Shown here one piece after another: positions 22,218-34,904 of a stretch of DNA of 64,000 nt (position 1 is the first letter of the stretch; each line of letters opens with the position of its first letter). Under the pieces are notes generated by a model, which saw only the letters and a list, made by a program, of their open reading frames with translations, was not told the DNA's origin and ran no database searches. The translations under genes were made by a program, and so were the position numbers. This DNA comes from Reticulitermes speratus (Eukaryota; Arthropoda; Insecta; Blattodea; Rhinotermitidae): contig JAJKFL010000005.1 of assembly GCA_021186555.1 (NCBI GenBank), positions 24,554,635-24,618,634 of the forward strand. Direction: 5' to 3'.

Positions 22218-23515
22218 CTTATCAACATCGCGGCGGAAGCCTAAAATAAATTTTTGATCGCGGTTAAGCAATAAGTTCCCACTGCTGGCAGGAAAAGATA
22301 CTGATGTTTGTCATTTTCAAAAACATGTTTCTGCAATAAAGCATTTTCTTCTTATATTTCTCTGGAACCCAAATACAGGAAGAGACAACGCGGAATATGA
22401 TTTCAGACTTCAGGGTTACCTTGTCTTTAAAGCGCTGTGGTGGTCAAAATAAGTATGGGCACCATATTTAAATTCTACTGTGGCCATGAAACAACAGTTT
22501 CTGCCCTGTCCTCGTCGCCCTAAGAACAATCGGTTACAAAACTAAAACCATTTGGAAGTCTGTAAATAGTTCTGGATTGAAACTCGTTCACCGCATATTA
22601 CAGTCGCTATCAGTACAAACTGCATAAACATATTTTAAAGTTTTTAACTTATTCACGTGGAACTGAAGTTTACCTGTTTTCCAAAGTAAACAAAACATTC
22701 TACATGGTTTGTGCAGTGCAAAACAGAAAAAAGCCACCTCGAACGAGTGAAATTCTAGCGTGGCGAGCCGGCAACGATCAAAAGGGATCGCGCGGCAACT
22801 TTGGTAGAAATGTGTCCTATATTATCAAAGTTTTCGGAGTAAACATACGAGTCGTAGGTCATACATGAATCAGAAACTCAAAATAGCTTCAATAGGATTT
22901 CTAATTATTTGACGCCATTTCCTGAATCACAAAACACGAACGTGACACAACCATACCGAAACATGTTACTAAGGCGATTTGCGACATTATGTGTGACCAT
23001 GCAAAGGGTTCGAGAGACGTAAAGGTTAGGAAATGCTGGTGTTGCCTAGTGCAACCTTGCTATCCTTAGGTTCCCCATCACTACTGACTGTACCTGTTCT
23101 TGTTTCCCCCTGTAACTGTCCAAGATGCATTTCCACATATAGCACAGTTGGCAACACTACTTCTTATTTCCTTATTTTGTTTTTCAATATTCGTTTTAAG
23201 GTGCATCATATTCCAACATACTTATTGTGGAGTTAAGAGAGAAAATTAAAGATGCTGATATTTATCTAACGTCTCAAAACGCCTCACAGCTTTTTATAAT
23301 TCCAGGTAGGTTTCTTAGTCACCAGCAATATGATATACTTCTACATGGTTCTGACATTGGTACTATACGGCATTAGGGACATTCAGCGTGTGGAATGGAG
23401 TTATAAAGATACTGCGTTTGTGAAAAGAAACTGTTTTCGTCTTCAAGCAACGACAAGAGGATGTATCCATACATGTGAGACTTAAACAGAGCTTGCTCAG
23501 TTTATACGGCTATAG
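22218..23515. other. Non-coding stretch, nothing recognised
   Basis: No repeat or coding signal identified. Confidence 0.45.
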
Positions 23516-23681
23516 CAGGGATGCACAAATACCTGGTGCCAGGTCGTCCAGGCGAATAAATTTCGTGCGGTGGCGCCTAATATCTGGGGGTCCTCTGTAA
23601 GGACCTTGCTTCACGTCACTCTGCTGGCGCCTTGAATTTTGAGGCGGCTCCTACGTTTTTTGGAAAATTTGTGAACCCCTG
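23516..23681. mobile_element. Short hAT-like MITE
   Basis: Terminal inverted repeats CAGGGATGCACAAAT (23516-23530) and ATTTGTGAACCCCTG (23667-23681) match at 13 of 15. The interior has the inverted pair TGGCGCC / GGCGCC. Length 166 bp. No clear 8-bp duplication. Confidence 0.55.
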
Positions 23682-23824
23682 GGGCCTCAGGCCCAATTAC
23701 CGAAACGCCGCGTTTACGTTTTGCATTCTTGAAACACTAGACTATGGATAAACCCCAAGTGGTAACTAACGGCATGCAGCAGACTCCTTGAGAAGCTAGT
23801 CAGGATATACCCCGCATTTTATGG

Positions 23825-24215
23825 AAACCTGAAGTTCATTACCGTGTTCACAACGGCCCGCCACTTGTTCCTATCCTCAGATTAATCCAGTCCATGCCTT
23901 CCAATCCTATTTCTTCAATATCTGTTTCATACTGTTCCCCCGTCTACGCCTAGATCTTCCAAGTAGCCTCTTTCCATCAGGTTTCCCCATCAAACCCTGC
24001 ATTCATTTCTCGTGTCCCTCATACGCGCCACATGACCCACCTGTCTCATTTTCCTTGATTTTATCACTCAAACACGCCTAATAGTTTGTGACGAGTACAA
24101 ATCATGAGCTCCCCATTACACAATTTTCTCCAGAGTCCCGTCACTCGTCCCTCTTAGGCCCAAATACCTCCCTCCGCATCCTTCTCTAGAACATCCTCAG
24201 CTTATGTCTTTCTCT
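23825..24215 (-). mobile_element. LINE (RTE-like) 3'-end relic
   Basis: Read on the minus strand with frameshifts, it shows LLGRSRRRRGNSMKQIL, then DWKAWTGLI and HGNELQVSIKCG. This resembles the common arthropod LINE tail LGRPRRRWEDNI..DWIHLAQDRDQWRALVNTVMNLRVP. Many stops; clearly dead. Confidence 0.6.
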
Positions 24216-25299
24216 TAATACGAGCGACCAAGTTTCACATCTATGTAGAACAAGAGGTAAAGTAAAAGCTAACGAGTCCCAAAAGCAATACACTCTTTCG
24301 GGCGTGTTTTTTGCTTCGACTTTAAAATGGTCATCATAATGGTCCGTGTAGCTTATCTAAACACGTTATGAATACGGAATATCATCTGTCATTCGCTATC
24401 GACCTACTCTACCACACTAGCACAAGCACTTGACGTAAGACGTGCAGGTCAGCTAACAGCAATCATTCACGCCCAGTACTGCGAAACGCATTTGTCACAG
24501 ACCTGCCCTCCCTGCTCAGTAAATGCACACAGTTGTTGCTGGCTATTGTCCAAAAACAAAAGCTATCGCGCGCAACACACCAACAACTGAGTGAATTAGC
24601 TCGGCGGCGTTGTGGGAGGTGATAAATGTTACAAATAGGAAACCATTAACTTGCATTTTAACACTACTAGTAAAGTTATACAGGCACATGTCGTGTATCA
24701 TTTCGTTATACGACAACCGAACACAGAAGCACTCCTCCTGTGACGTTATTCCGAACAACGTCGCTTTTCTTTAATGTTCACAAATTTTAGTGCCCAAAGA
24801 TTCGATGAAAGTTGTCCGAACTCTGATTAACGTTGTTTTCGCTGGCGGCTGGAAAGACCTTTAACTGCTAGACTCCCAGCTATTTTAATTAATTCTTACG
24901 GGAAAAATGCTCCGCTCTACTTTGTTTTGCTCTACGTTTCGACTTTCAGGAACGTAAACGTAACGTAAAACGAGGGCGTAGTGCCCTACCGGTATAGGAT
25001 TTGTAGCATCCCTCATTACGGCGGTGGATACTCGCAGTGAGATTAATTCTTCCGGAATGGAATTTCGTGTCATTTCGTGAGTTACGTAGGGCCGACCAGT
25101 TTCAGAAAAACCTGCTCTCTCTCCACATGTGGGATAAAGGATGGAGGCAGCAGGTTCTTCGGAAATGTTGGAGCATACAAAACTACACGCTATCACATTC
25201 CACGAAGCGATTATCTTAATCCCTTACCTCACTACGCCTTAAAATGGATTCCAAATAGACAGAAAGGCGATAAGAAATTCCTACACTATTTTATCAGGA
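24216..25299. other. Non-coding stretch, nothing firmly recognised
   Basis: Around 25010-25220 there are motifs also seen in MITE family E (AATTCTTCCGGAATG, CACATTCCACGAAG), perhaps a diverged member. No gene recognised. Confidence 0.35.
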
Positions 25300-25400
25300 A
25301 AACGTGAAGGGAACAGAGTACTGGGGAGACCTAAGCTTCGATGGAAGGATCCCACTAAAACTAGTCTAAATGAAACGGGGTATAGGGCTGTCATTAACTA
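25300..25400 (+). mobile_element. LINE C-terminal fragment
   Basis: Translation gives REGNRVLGRPKLRWKDPTK followed by TSLNETGYRAV, a variant of the LINE tail seen elsewhere. Short and isolated. Confidence 0.5.
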
Positions 25401-25560
25401 GTGACAGTAGTGTCATTAACACTAATGTTAGCAGTAATAATCCCAGAAATGGCAGTAATAAGTTTCTGTAACAATGACAGCAGTGAGTCATGGCTGTAAT
25501 GTCAACAGTTGTAGTAGCAATGACAGTAATGCCGACAGTGGTGTGGCAGTGGCAATTTAG
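25401..25560. repeat. Degenerate AGTAAT/ACAGTAATG minisatellite
   Basis: GCAGTAATA, GACAGCAGTG, GACAGTAATG and similar words repeat at irregular spacing. Confidence 0.5.
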
Positions 25561-25867
25561 TACGCTAATAATGAGAGGAAACCTGTGATTTGAAACTTCG
25601 CCTACTGTAACCTCCTCAAAAGACCTTCACCCTTTTACTGATCCCCCCATAACACAGACAGCAGTCTGCAGTGCACATCGGCGTCGTCCACAAGTAACAC
25701 ATGTACCTTGTACGCTATCCATCATCCAACACTGACATCTGAAGATAAAAAAAGATTAAGATCTCAGAGGACAAACACTGAACTCACGGTAAATTGGAAA
25801 TACTGTCCTCGTACAAACCTGCGAAGATAGAGGCTTCTAGAGCGAAGCAGTTCAATCCGGCTTATGT

Positions 25868-26022
25868 TCTGGAATGTGACGTCGTGCAGTTTGGTATGTA
25901 AGTATCAATCTTTCAGAGGGGCCTGTACCCTCCCTTCTTTAGGCCACAGAATGGAGGCAGAAGTTTCCTCCGAAACGTTGGTACCTATCAACAAAACTGT
26001 CTGTCACATCCCAGAACAACCT
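25868..26022. mobile_element. MITE family E
   Basis: Begins GTTCTGGAATGTGACGTCG and ends CTGTCACATCCCAGAAC; the inner module TCCTCCGAAACGTTGGTACC is shared with other members. About 155 bp. Confidence 0.65.
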
Positions 26023-26584
26023 GATCTTGCATCTTACGTTTGTGTATCGCCGTGTTTGTAGCATGAATAAACCTTTATGAAGGAATGTGGATAATTGATA
26101 ATAGTTACAAACAGGGCCAGAAGATGGCAGCAATAAACGGTGCTGACACATAACTGTGCTTCAGTCTCCATCTTTGCCGTAAACGATTACAACTGTGCAT
26201 ATCCTGTGAAATCACAATTTCATGTCCCTCGATTTAATATAATAAATGGGTGAATGAAAGGTTTATGTATGGAGACCGCAGCAATACGTGAGAACTGAAA
26301 AGAAAAATTCCCGCTGAATTTTCAACGAACATTCCAGTAACGTAACAAAATGTCTGTTCGCTCTCCTTCCGAGGCCAATTTTCAAGGACATCATTTCGCA
26401 ATGACCAGAGCGTATCTCAGTGACACAGATGTCTCATACAAAATTTACAGATATATACACTGTGATACATGGAAAACAAAACCCAAATATTTATCTATAG
26501 AATACGAACGGCGGCAGCTACTTATAAATTCCCAGGCATTTCATGCCGAGTCGAACCGTGAGTCATTCACCTCGTTCACGCTAG
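26023..26584. other. Non-coding stretch, nothing recognised
   Basis: No domain, RNA or repeat identified. Confidence 0.45.
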
Positions 26585-27300
26585 GTGGCAGGTTGCGCGC
26601 CCGTCACTGGCACACCACACAGCAGATGCATCACGACGCACACATTGCAGGAGCACGTGTTTATTGTGCGAACGGACTGCGTTGCCGGCTCACATAGCGC
26701 CACACAGATGGAATATGTACAGGAAAAATGTTTTCGTATATGCAACATTCCAGCTATGACCAACATACACAACTTCGCACGAAAATTGGAGAAAACAAGT
26801 TCGCTTCTGGATGAACGTGGTAGTCGATAGACGCCCAAGCGTAAGACAGCGGAAGTGTGTGCCATATCAGAGCGGTCGCCCGGAACATCTTGGTGAAGAC
26901 TGTCCCATAAATCTGATTACTCCTATTCCAATTGTCCAAGAGCAGCCAAGAAAGCAAAGTTTCGGCCATACAGAGTAACAGCAATCCGCCAATTGGTGGA
27001 CCCAGATAAGCAGAAATTAGCTGGCTATTGACAATGGTTTCAGAACCTTCACAATTTGCCGGGAATATTCGACATTCACGTGGTTTAAGGATGAAGCCTG
27101 GTTCGATCTGTCTGGTTACGGGAATTCGCAAGATTCCTGGATACGAGCTGCCAAGAATCCTTATGTGCTTCACGAAAAACCACTACATCCAGAGAAAGTG
27201 GGAGGTTGGTGCGCCATATCTGGTCAAAGGGTCATTGGTCCGATTTTCTTCAGAGGAACTGTGGACACCACAGCATACTTGCATGTGTCAGGCTACACTA
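26585..27300 (+). pseudogene. Decayed mariner-like (IS630/Tc1-mariner superfamily) transposase
   Basis: Transposases of this superfamily cut and paste DNA using a DDE/D catalytic triad. Read across several frames, the plus strand gives IHNFARKLEKTSSLLDERGS then PKRKTAEV (helix-turn-helix linker), RVTAIRQLVDPDKQKLAGY, then FKDEAWFDLSGYGNSQDSW with a probable catalytic Asp, and GWCAISGQRVIGPIFFRGTV. Internal stops and frameshifts break it, and the C-terminal DDE end is absent. The Tigger-like MITE begins 18 bp after the last recognisable codons. Confidence 0.75.
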
Positions 27301-27318
27301 ATTTATGAAATTAAAATA

Positions 27319-27503
27319 CAGTCGAACTCGTTTATAACGTCATGATAGGGACTGAATATTTTGTGTCGTTATAAACGAGTGTTGTTCTAACCGAGGAGTA
27401 GAATGTTATAGTTAAAGGTGATGAATTAATTGGTACCTCGGAATATCTGACGTTATAGCCAAGTTGTCGCATAAACCGATGTCGTTATAACCGGGTTCGA
27501 CTG
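27319..27503. mobile_element. Tigger/pogo-like MITE (185 bp)
   Basis: Terminal inverted repeats CAGTCGAACTCGTTTATAAC and its partner GTTATAACCGGGTTCGACTG lie between TA dinucleotides (27317-27318, 27504-27505), the target duplication of this superfamily. The interior has further CGTTATAA words in both directions. Confidence 0.85.
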
Positions 27504-27505
27504 TA

Positions 27506-28264
27506 ATTAGTGTTACTATTGGTCGGAAACCTAGAAGGAAAGAGTCCACTTCGGAGATCAGGCGAAGCAGCGGAATAATATTAAAATGTATCGTAACAAG
27601 ATAGCTGGGAAAATATACACCGGATTCATGTGTCGATGGCGAGTTCCTATGACCATTGACAGAGTAAGTTGGCTTAAGCATAACATTTCTGATTTATATT
27701 CGGGAGATCCCCGTTTCAAATCTCGGCTGGGAAACCTACTACACTGAGTCAGGTTCTTCGTCATTTTATTCATTACCTTTAGGTACACACCGGGGTTGTA
27801 CCTCAAATCAGGCATCGGAGCTTTCTTCCATATCCTTTCCAATTCATTACTGATTAATTATGCTACATTCTACGCTAATGGTATCGTCGTTAAATAAAAC
27901 ACAAATAAACGAACAAAAGGTATGATATTGAACCGTCAGCTTAGACAAAAGTCCACTATTTTCTTCAATATTTGAGCGACCATAGATTTCTCAAGAAATA
28001 CCCTCCTTCAAGAGTTAATTAGTTGGTTCGCTACTGAACCAATCAAACTCGCATATTCCGTTCAGTGCAATTTCACGACCCTCAAGTGAACGGTGCACTA
28101 TAGGCTACCTCCGTTACATAATTCCCACTGTCGCTCATGCTAATACTGCTGACGTCAGTGAATTTCGTAAATTTATAATAGGCAGAGAAATATTCAATTG
28201 CATGTGCATTTGCACCAGGTTTCATGAAAATCAGGTACTGTGATGTTCCCAATATAAGCAAGCT
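27506..28264. other. Non-coding stretch, nothing recognised
   Basis: No repeat or gene recognised up to the next SINE. Confidence 0.45.
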
Positions 28265-28277
28265 ATATGGAGAAGAA

Positions 28278-28540
28278 GCCGATCCCAGTGGCCGTGCGGT
28301 CTAAGGCGTGGGTCTTCGGCCGCTCTCTTACTAGGATCGTGGGTTCGAATCCCACCGGGGGCATGGATGTCTGTCTCTTTGAGTGTTGTGTGTTGTCAGG
28401 TAGACGTCTCTGCGACGAGCTGGTCCCTCGTCCAGAGGAGTCCTACCGACTGTGGTGTGTCTCAAATGTGTGTGACCATGAAACCTCGAAGAGACGAGGA
28501 GGCCCAGGCCCATATAAGGCTGTCGAGCCATACAAAAAAA
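28278..28540 (+). mobile_element. tRNA-Leu-like SINE, family A, with perfect 13-bp target duplication
   Basis: Box A GGCCGTGCGGTCTAAGGCG and box B GGGTTCGAATCCC are both intact. The body is like the other copies and ends in AAAAAAAA. ATATGGAGAAGAA flanks it at 28265-28277 and 28541-28553 without mismatch, so this insertion is young. Confidence 0.95.
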
Positions 28541-28553
28541 ATATGGAGAAGAA

Positions 28554-29867
28554 ACAAATCTCTGCCCCTGTCGGTAATCGAAGCCCAGTTCTCTGGTCGT
28601 CTAGGTCGCAGTTCGGTCACTAGAGGGCATACACTTTCCGAGATTCGTATTATCTAATTTCACATACCGATTTCCGAAACTGAAAAAACGAACAGACACA
28701 GACAGGCATGTAATTGGGTTTCGAAGAAGAACGAAGGCTTCTTTATTTGTTTGTTGTTTGTTTCTCTCCCTTACCTTCCTTTTACTTTGCCTGTGGCTCT
28801 CCCCTTTAGCAGAAAATCCTTCACTTCTCAAGCAGTACCAACGTACAAATAAGTATCATACCTGATTTATAAGAATCACTGATAAATATCTTATTTCTAA
28901 GAGAACATTTCGCACAGACTACTATTATTATTTTCAGCCCATTCCAAGCGTGCAACGCAGAACGGAAGGAAAGTTAATATTTGGCTCATTGAATTCCTCG
29001 GACGTCAAAAGGAATGCTGCCAAGTTTTAAACAAAGAACATATTTCGCTCCGCAAAGCTTGTCACGTAGATGCTGAAAATGAATAGATAAGGAAGGCATT
29101 TCATATCTTCTTATTCTTCTCCGTATCACTCTTTTATCTACAGACTTCACACTCGCACGTACAATATATTAACTATACACCCTATATGCTCTTCCATTCC
29201 TTAACACTGACCAACTCCACGGTAGTTGTCACAATAGCCCATTCTCATTAAATTTAGCAACACATGTTTTATGATTTCAACATCATTACATTCCGTTACG
29301 ACGTGGATGTTATTTACGGTGACTGTTTCGGAACCGATGTGTGAGATCATCCAATACCGAGATATGCCATTCAACTCGTCATCCTCTTGCAATATAACTG
29401 ATACACATGTTTGTGAATTTGCAAGACTAATGATCCATTAACTGGACGTGTTAAAACCATTTTATAACCATCGAGATTATATTCCAAATGTTTTCAAGGT
29501 CTGCAAAATTCCGTTGTTGTTTCTGTGGTCGAGGACCTGTAAGGTTTATGGTCTTTAAAAAAAATCCGTATCTGCAATTTAATACAGTATACGAGTTTCA
29601 ATTCTTTAACTAACGAATGCACTTTTTATTTTCTCACATAAAAAAGTATACGAGTTGTTTATTTAATTTTTATTTACACACGTTTCCTATTAAATATATA
29701 ATTTCAAATAAGCTAAAATCCTCGTACTTCGACTAATCTCCCTTACTTAATAATATCTCTCCACCGCATAACAAAATGCCCTTAAATATTTGACACACGT
29801 ATTATTTATTTTACACGGCGCAACAGCCCCGACACACCTATTATAAACGATTATAAATTACCTCTAC
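28554..29867. other. Non-coding stretch with a SINE scrap
   Basis: At 29812-29832 ACACGGCGCAACAGCCCCGA is the 3' tip of a family A SINE. The rest is unrecognised AT-rich DNA. Confidence 0.4.
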
Positions 29868-29880
29868 CCTTTTAAAAATG

Positions 29881-30147
29881 GAAGCCACGACAGCATAGCC
29901 AGTACAGTGACTAGGCTACGGGCGGACGATGTGGGGTTTGATTCCCGGCAGGAGCAGGTGATGTATCTCTTCCCCAACACGTGCACACCAGTTTTAGGAC
30001 CCACCCAGTCTCCTAGTCAATGGGTACCGGGATCCTTTCTGCGGGGGATAAAACGGCCGCGGCTTGAAGCTGACCACTCATCTCCATCTAGTGCCGAAGG
30101 TAAGAATGAATGGAGTTATACCTCTACTCCCCCCTATTCATTTTTAT
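29881..30147 (+). mobile_element. tRNA-derived SINE, family D, with target duplication
   Basis: tRNA-like head with box B GGTTTGATTCCCGG, then CAATGGGTACCGGGATCC and GGCCGCGGCTTGAAGCTGAC shared with the copies at 47802 and 49605. Flanks CCTTTTAAAAATG (29868-29880) and CCTTTTAAAATG (30148-30159) form the duplication. Confidence 0.85.
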
Positions 30148-30159
30148 CCTTTTAAAATG

Positions 30160-31477
30160 TATTCTAAGATAAGAAAGCTATATGCGATCCCGACATTTTT
30201 AGAGTGCAGAAAAGTCGTCTCATGGCTTTGATCTTGATTTCGATGTGAGCTCCACTGGTGGCCTATACACGTCAAAACAATAATCAGCGTCATTCCAAAC
30301 TCTGGACATCTGAATGTCAGCTATATCGCAAGCACCTCAAATACACATTTGGAGATCATCGAGGTTGTTACAGGCACTGCGAAGGGGAGGAGTGGGGGGA
30401 GGGGGGTTGTAGACACTAACATACTTCCATAAACGTAAATTTAAAGGTGTAAGATCTGGGGACCTGCGGTTAGTGTGGATTACCGTTTTGTTGTATGTGG
30501 ATAATCAGATAAACGACAATCAAAACTCTCAAACTTCTTTTTATGCTACTACTGTACATGGCTTACTTTCATTAGAACGAAATTTTGAAGGCTTACAGGT
30601 CATTTTTTATCACTCTGTACACGTACAGAATGCAGGAACTTCCATTATCTTTTACAAAAAAATTTTATTATCAGTCAAAGTCTCTATCTACATTTACGCA
30701 ATAGTGTACTTATCATGTCACTGCCATAATCTTGCTTCTCTACTGTATCCACATATCTCATCCGAAAAATACCACTTACTGAACATTAAATCGTCTTGCA
30801 CTAACCGTTTAAAGACCAGTAACAACTATACGTACAACGCGACGTACCATGCAAAAAATGTGCGACTTGCCCGATGTGTATTTGCGTGTTTTCGTACAGT
30901 TATCAGGAAGAGAGGTTATTTGTCTGACTAGCATTAAGTGACTGTTCTTTATCATGGAGATTGGGTCTATTCTCTGTGTGGTAGGAGCTAATTTAAATGA
31001 CGGTCACACTTCGAAGGGTTAACTATAGCAATAGCAGCCTTGAAGGAATATAACCAGACGAAATAAACCTATTCCATTTAAATATACACATTTTCCTACT
31101 GATATAGAAATACCTTCCGTCCGGTAGTCATGCGTTTCTCTAACGAACGGAAGAACAAACAAACAAACAAAAACAAACAAACAAACACCCACAATCCCCA
31201 CTACAATAAGTTCATGCACATTTCTGTCACACCAAATGTGGTCGTAAAAAAGGGATATAAATGTTGATGTATTTCATAATTCTAAAACATAACATGTTTA
31301 CGAGACCGTCCTTGGATATATCATTTAAAATACTCTAAACGCATAAAAACATGTAATTTTTTGGTTTTCACTATTCTCCCCTCCGTTACACTCCGTTACA
31401 TTACACGAATGATATCTCCAGCACTAAGAATGGAGTAAGAGTCTAGAAATTTCAAAATAGACATTAATTTATTTGAC
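30160..31477. other. Non-coding stretch; (AAAC)n at 31153-31188
   Basis: A 152-codon plus frame (30473-30931) is open but has no recognisable domain, is Tyr/Ser/His-rich and lacks good splice or promoter context; I do not call it a gene. The AAAC microsatellite is clear. Confidence 0.35.
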
Positions 31478-31600
31478 AACTATCGGTCGCCAATGCCTGT
31501 CGGCTCGTATATCCTACTAACGTAGCCCACTCAGCCGACTGCTCATACGCGCAGCGGGGTAGCGGCCGAAAGGGACAGACAGTAGTTGTCAGACAGATTA
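31478..31600. repeat. Dispersed repeat G, copy 1
   Basis: TGACAACTATCGGTCGCCA, then TGTCGGCTCGTATATC and CCACTCAGCCGACTGCTCA, then CGCGCAGCGGGGT are matched in order by 57398-57500. No coding capacity; class unknown. Confidence 0.6.
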
Positions 31601-31734
31601 AGAACCCCACATCTTGTAACGTGTCGTCCAAAGCTAAATCTTCCATTTGTTGTCATGCACGGACTGCAAACCTAATGTTACACCTCTACAAGGTGTTCAC
31701 GAAAGTAATTCAGTTAAGACGAAAGGAGTATATA

Positions 31735-31765
31735 CTCATTCATTTCATTCATTCATTCATTCATC
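31735..31765 (+). repeat. (ATTC)n microsatellite
   Basis: Short CATT tetranucleotide run with small interruptions. Confidence 0.8.
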
Positions 31766-31888
31766 ATTCTGTAGTCTGTCTTACGACAGGTCCGTAGCCT
31801 CTTCCAAAGCGAGTTCTCCACATGGTGCAATCTAGTGCTTCCTCTTTCAATTTCCAGTATCTTCTCTTTTCCTTAAGGGAGTATATAC

Positions 31889-31936
31889 TACTAGTACTAC
31901 TACTACTACTAAATAATAATAATAATAATAATAATA
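31889..31936 (+). repeat. (TAC)n-(AAT)n compound microsatellite
   Basis: TACTACTACTACTAC passes directly into AATAATAATAATAAT. Confidence 0.85.
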
Positions 31937-33059
31937 CTTTCACATCATTACGCTAAATGTAATACGTTTCCTGCGCTGTTCAACCTTCTCCAATATTCTC
32001 GCACTCTCCAAAACACCGCTAGAAATCAGATTTTTTCTCATCATGTTCTTGTACGAATTATATGCTACAGAATGGCCAACTCTGTTTTTTAAGAGTACAA
32101 GTGCACAAAACGACAAATTGTTTTGACTATGCTTAACATGTTAAAAACACAAGGTGCACTGCGAGCGAAACTGGTGTAGCTAAAGGCATTTCGCAAGCTT
32201 CAGTTTTTGTAGAAGAGATATTTTTTCCAAAATAAACTGGATATCTAGGTTACGTATACCCATTCCTGCGCAAAAGACTATATCTACTACCTCAGGTATC
32301 ACGTTAGAGACCTGTTCAAAAAAGCAGTTGTATATTAGTCGTGCCTTTAAATTGTGGGCTGCACTGTAAGAGAGCGGCTTGCGTTGTCTCTCTTTAAGTT
32401 ATAACCACGTTACTGTAAGAGAAAAGGTCTATTATTCTTAACGTCAGATCGGCCATAAAAGTGTTTACGTGTTCTTTTCAAAGTTATCCATCTGCAATGT
32501 TTAGTTTACTCACCCTGTATACGTTATACTTAAACCAAGATCACAATCAATGAATGATACAACCTGAACTGACTTCATAAAGAGCAGCTGTGCATGTATA
32601 ACCCAGATATTCTGTTTCTGCCCACGGTAGTCTAGTTGCCAAGTGACTGCACACATGTTACGCCCTGCCAACTAAATAAGACTGACTGTCATGTCTTTCT
32701 TACGCCATATCTTGCCGAAGAAACACATTAACACACCTGAAAGTGTTCTTCCGTTTCCTCAAGAAACACAGTAAGCAAGCAGGTAACTATTTCTGTGTAC
32801 AGAAAGGATGGCCTTAACCGAACCTCCATTAACAGAACCCATTGGTTCAGCACCACTAACACCAAAATCTGTCACTGGTATAGATCTTGAAATAGTATTT
32901 ACCATTCGCCTCCCATCCTCACAATCTGTTTCTCTGTTTATTCTTTCATCTTCACTTCGCCTTCCGAGAAAATACCACTTGAGAGAACTGTAAACAGACG
33001 GGACGATAATATTACGCTGGCAAAGGTAAAACTGTCTCCTGTGCTTAATTAGGCACCAT
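31937..33059. other. Non-coding stretch, nothing recognised
   Basis: Short open frames on both strands at 32759-33064 overlap and show no family resemblance. Confidence 0.4.
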
Positions 33060-33290
33060 GCCATAAAACGTGAGCAGGAGATGATATGGCTCTACGCGTT
33101 CTTACCCTCGGCGCCAGATGCATGTCAGTGGTGATATTTATTTCCCAGCCGCTTTATCTTGGCAGACGAGCTGCCGGTGCCCACTGGACAGCAGGATGTG
33201 GGGGCCACAAAGCTAATTTCAAAGCCGTAGGGAAAAAAGCTCTTGTCAAATCAGCTGTAGGCGAGTGACTACAAGCCTACCTGCTGAACC
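33060..33290 (-). mobile_element. Probable SINE family D relic
   Basis: GGCTCTACGCGTTCTTACCC then CTCGGCGCCAGATGCATGTC and CAGCCGCTTTATC are the diverged reverse complement of the family D 3' half. The head is not recognisable. Confidence 0.45.
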
Positions 33291-33359
33291 GTCCAGGCAT
33301 CTGTAGTTTTTTTTTAGTCTGACCCCTTATACCTACTCACTGTAAGTGTAGAAGGTTAT

Positions 33360-33567
33360 TGTTGCGCCTGATCACACTCAATGACACATACTCACTTGGC
33401 AGGACACCCCTGGACGAGGGATCGGCCCGTTACAGAGGCCTCTACCTGTACAACACACAACATTCACAAGAGACAAACTTCCATGCCCCCGGCGGGATTC
33501 AAATCTGCAATCCCAGCAAAGCGGCCACAGACCTATGCCATAAACCGCGCGGCCACCGGTATCGGCC
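33360..33567 (-). mobile_element. tRNA-Leu-like SINE, family A, truncated
   Basis: Head (GGCCGCGCGGTTTATGGC) and body match the family, but an internal part and the usual GGGCCAGGGCCTCCTCATT segment near the tail are missing. Confidence 0.8.
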
Positions 33568-34682
33568 CTATAGAAGTTACTACACTGAATTTTAAGGAAA
33601 CACGATGGGAAGGTGTGATCTAGATTTAACAACCTAAGAATGGGGCAAGTGGAGAACTTTTGAATATATGGTAATAAACGTTCGGGTTCATTAAGAAGGG
33701 AGACTTTCTTGATCAGATAAGCAACTACAGCTTCTCAAGAAGGGCTCTAATTCGCGTAACCAGTTAAGTGGCCTGTTACTTCTTAACAAGGCAAAACAAA
33801 AACAGATGCGAACAACAAACACAGACAATAAGTTGAGACATGAGATGAGACATGACATTACGGTGTTCTGGCACGTGACGCCGTGTAAATTGGTCCTCTT
33901 TACTCAACTTTCTTCTTCCTACACTCCCAATTTTCCCCTTTATGTGCTGTTATAAACGAGACTATTTCTCGGTCACTGCTTGTTACACGTTAGCTCACTC
34001 CCTTCACTACGTCTGTCACAATTTTATCACCGCGGCTTACATTTCTACCCTGAAGATAGAGGCACTAGGTGTCTCCAACACGATGCTATTCATCTCCTAA
34101 ACCACGTGGTGTCGAATCCCAGAAGACCGTAATCTTGAATCAAAATGAAGACAAAGCCAACGGACTCACAATGAGTTAGAAATTCTCACTGTTTCCTCTC
34201 AAGAGATATCTGGAATGACTGGCACCTACACGTTTATTAGAGTTCTGACGACGGTGTATGACATTCTAAACTTTTGCAATTTTTCCATCGTATATACTTA
34301 AATATAATACACTACCTCTCCCCGAAACGCGGTGTATTATATTTTAAATACATACCACGGAAACAGTCCAAAAACTCTTTGAGTTCAAAAGTTCTTTAGA
34401 ATCCTAACGGAGGTCTATGTGCTTTCTCTGCATCTCTGCAACACAATTCCGAAGTAATATCCTCAGGAATGTACAACAGCAGTCTGTTACTCTCTCTCTC
34501 TGTGTTTTCTTCATTGGGAAAGTTTGAAATGGGAAAACAAAGAAGTTACTCGGTCGGCCACCCAAGGGCATTATGATACCAGAAGGTTATCTTCTCTTAC
34601 AATGCAAAGAAAACAGAAACTTCGCGGTTCGAAAAAGAGGGAAAGGCCTTCTACTGCAGGTTTGGAGTTCTGACGGCAGTCT
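33568..34682. other. Non-coding stretch with split MITE family E modules
   Basis: GTTCTGGCACGTGACGCCGTG near 33868 and GTGGTGTCGAATCCCAGAAG near 34107 are family E ends separated by about 240 bp, possibly one enlarged or interrupted element. Confidence 0.4.
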
Positions 34683-34813
34683 TCTGAGATGTGACGCCGT
34701 GAAGTGTTGCATACGTTTACCGATGTTACGGAGAAACATACTGCTTCCATCTTCAGGGTTGAATGGGGCAACTTTCACCAAACCACACAGTGTCACATCC
34801 CAGAAGATCGCAA
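34683..34813. mobile_element. MITE family E
   Basis: Begins TCTGAGATGTGACGCCGTG and ends AGTGTCACATCCCAGAAGA. The interior has TTTACCGATGTTACGGAG, like the other copies. The overlapping open frames on both strands are artefacts of the inverted repeat. Confidence 0.65.
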
Positions 34814-34904
34814 TCTTAGCAAATTCTCATTATTCAAAAGTTTGTTCCTTACTTTAAAGACGTTTTCACAGTTCATAAGTTACGGTGTCAAACGGGAGTT
34901 CAGG

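Noticed and set aside
26754..27173. 139-codon minus-strand gene
   Set aside because: It is the antisense shadow of the mariner-like transposase relic on the plus strand.
30473..30931. 152-codon plus-strand gene
   Set aside because: No domain, biased Tyr/His/Ser composition typical of AT-rich chance frames, no splice or homology support.
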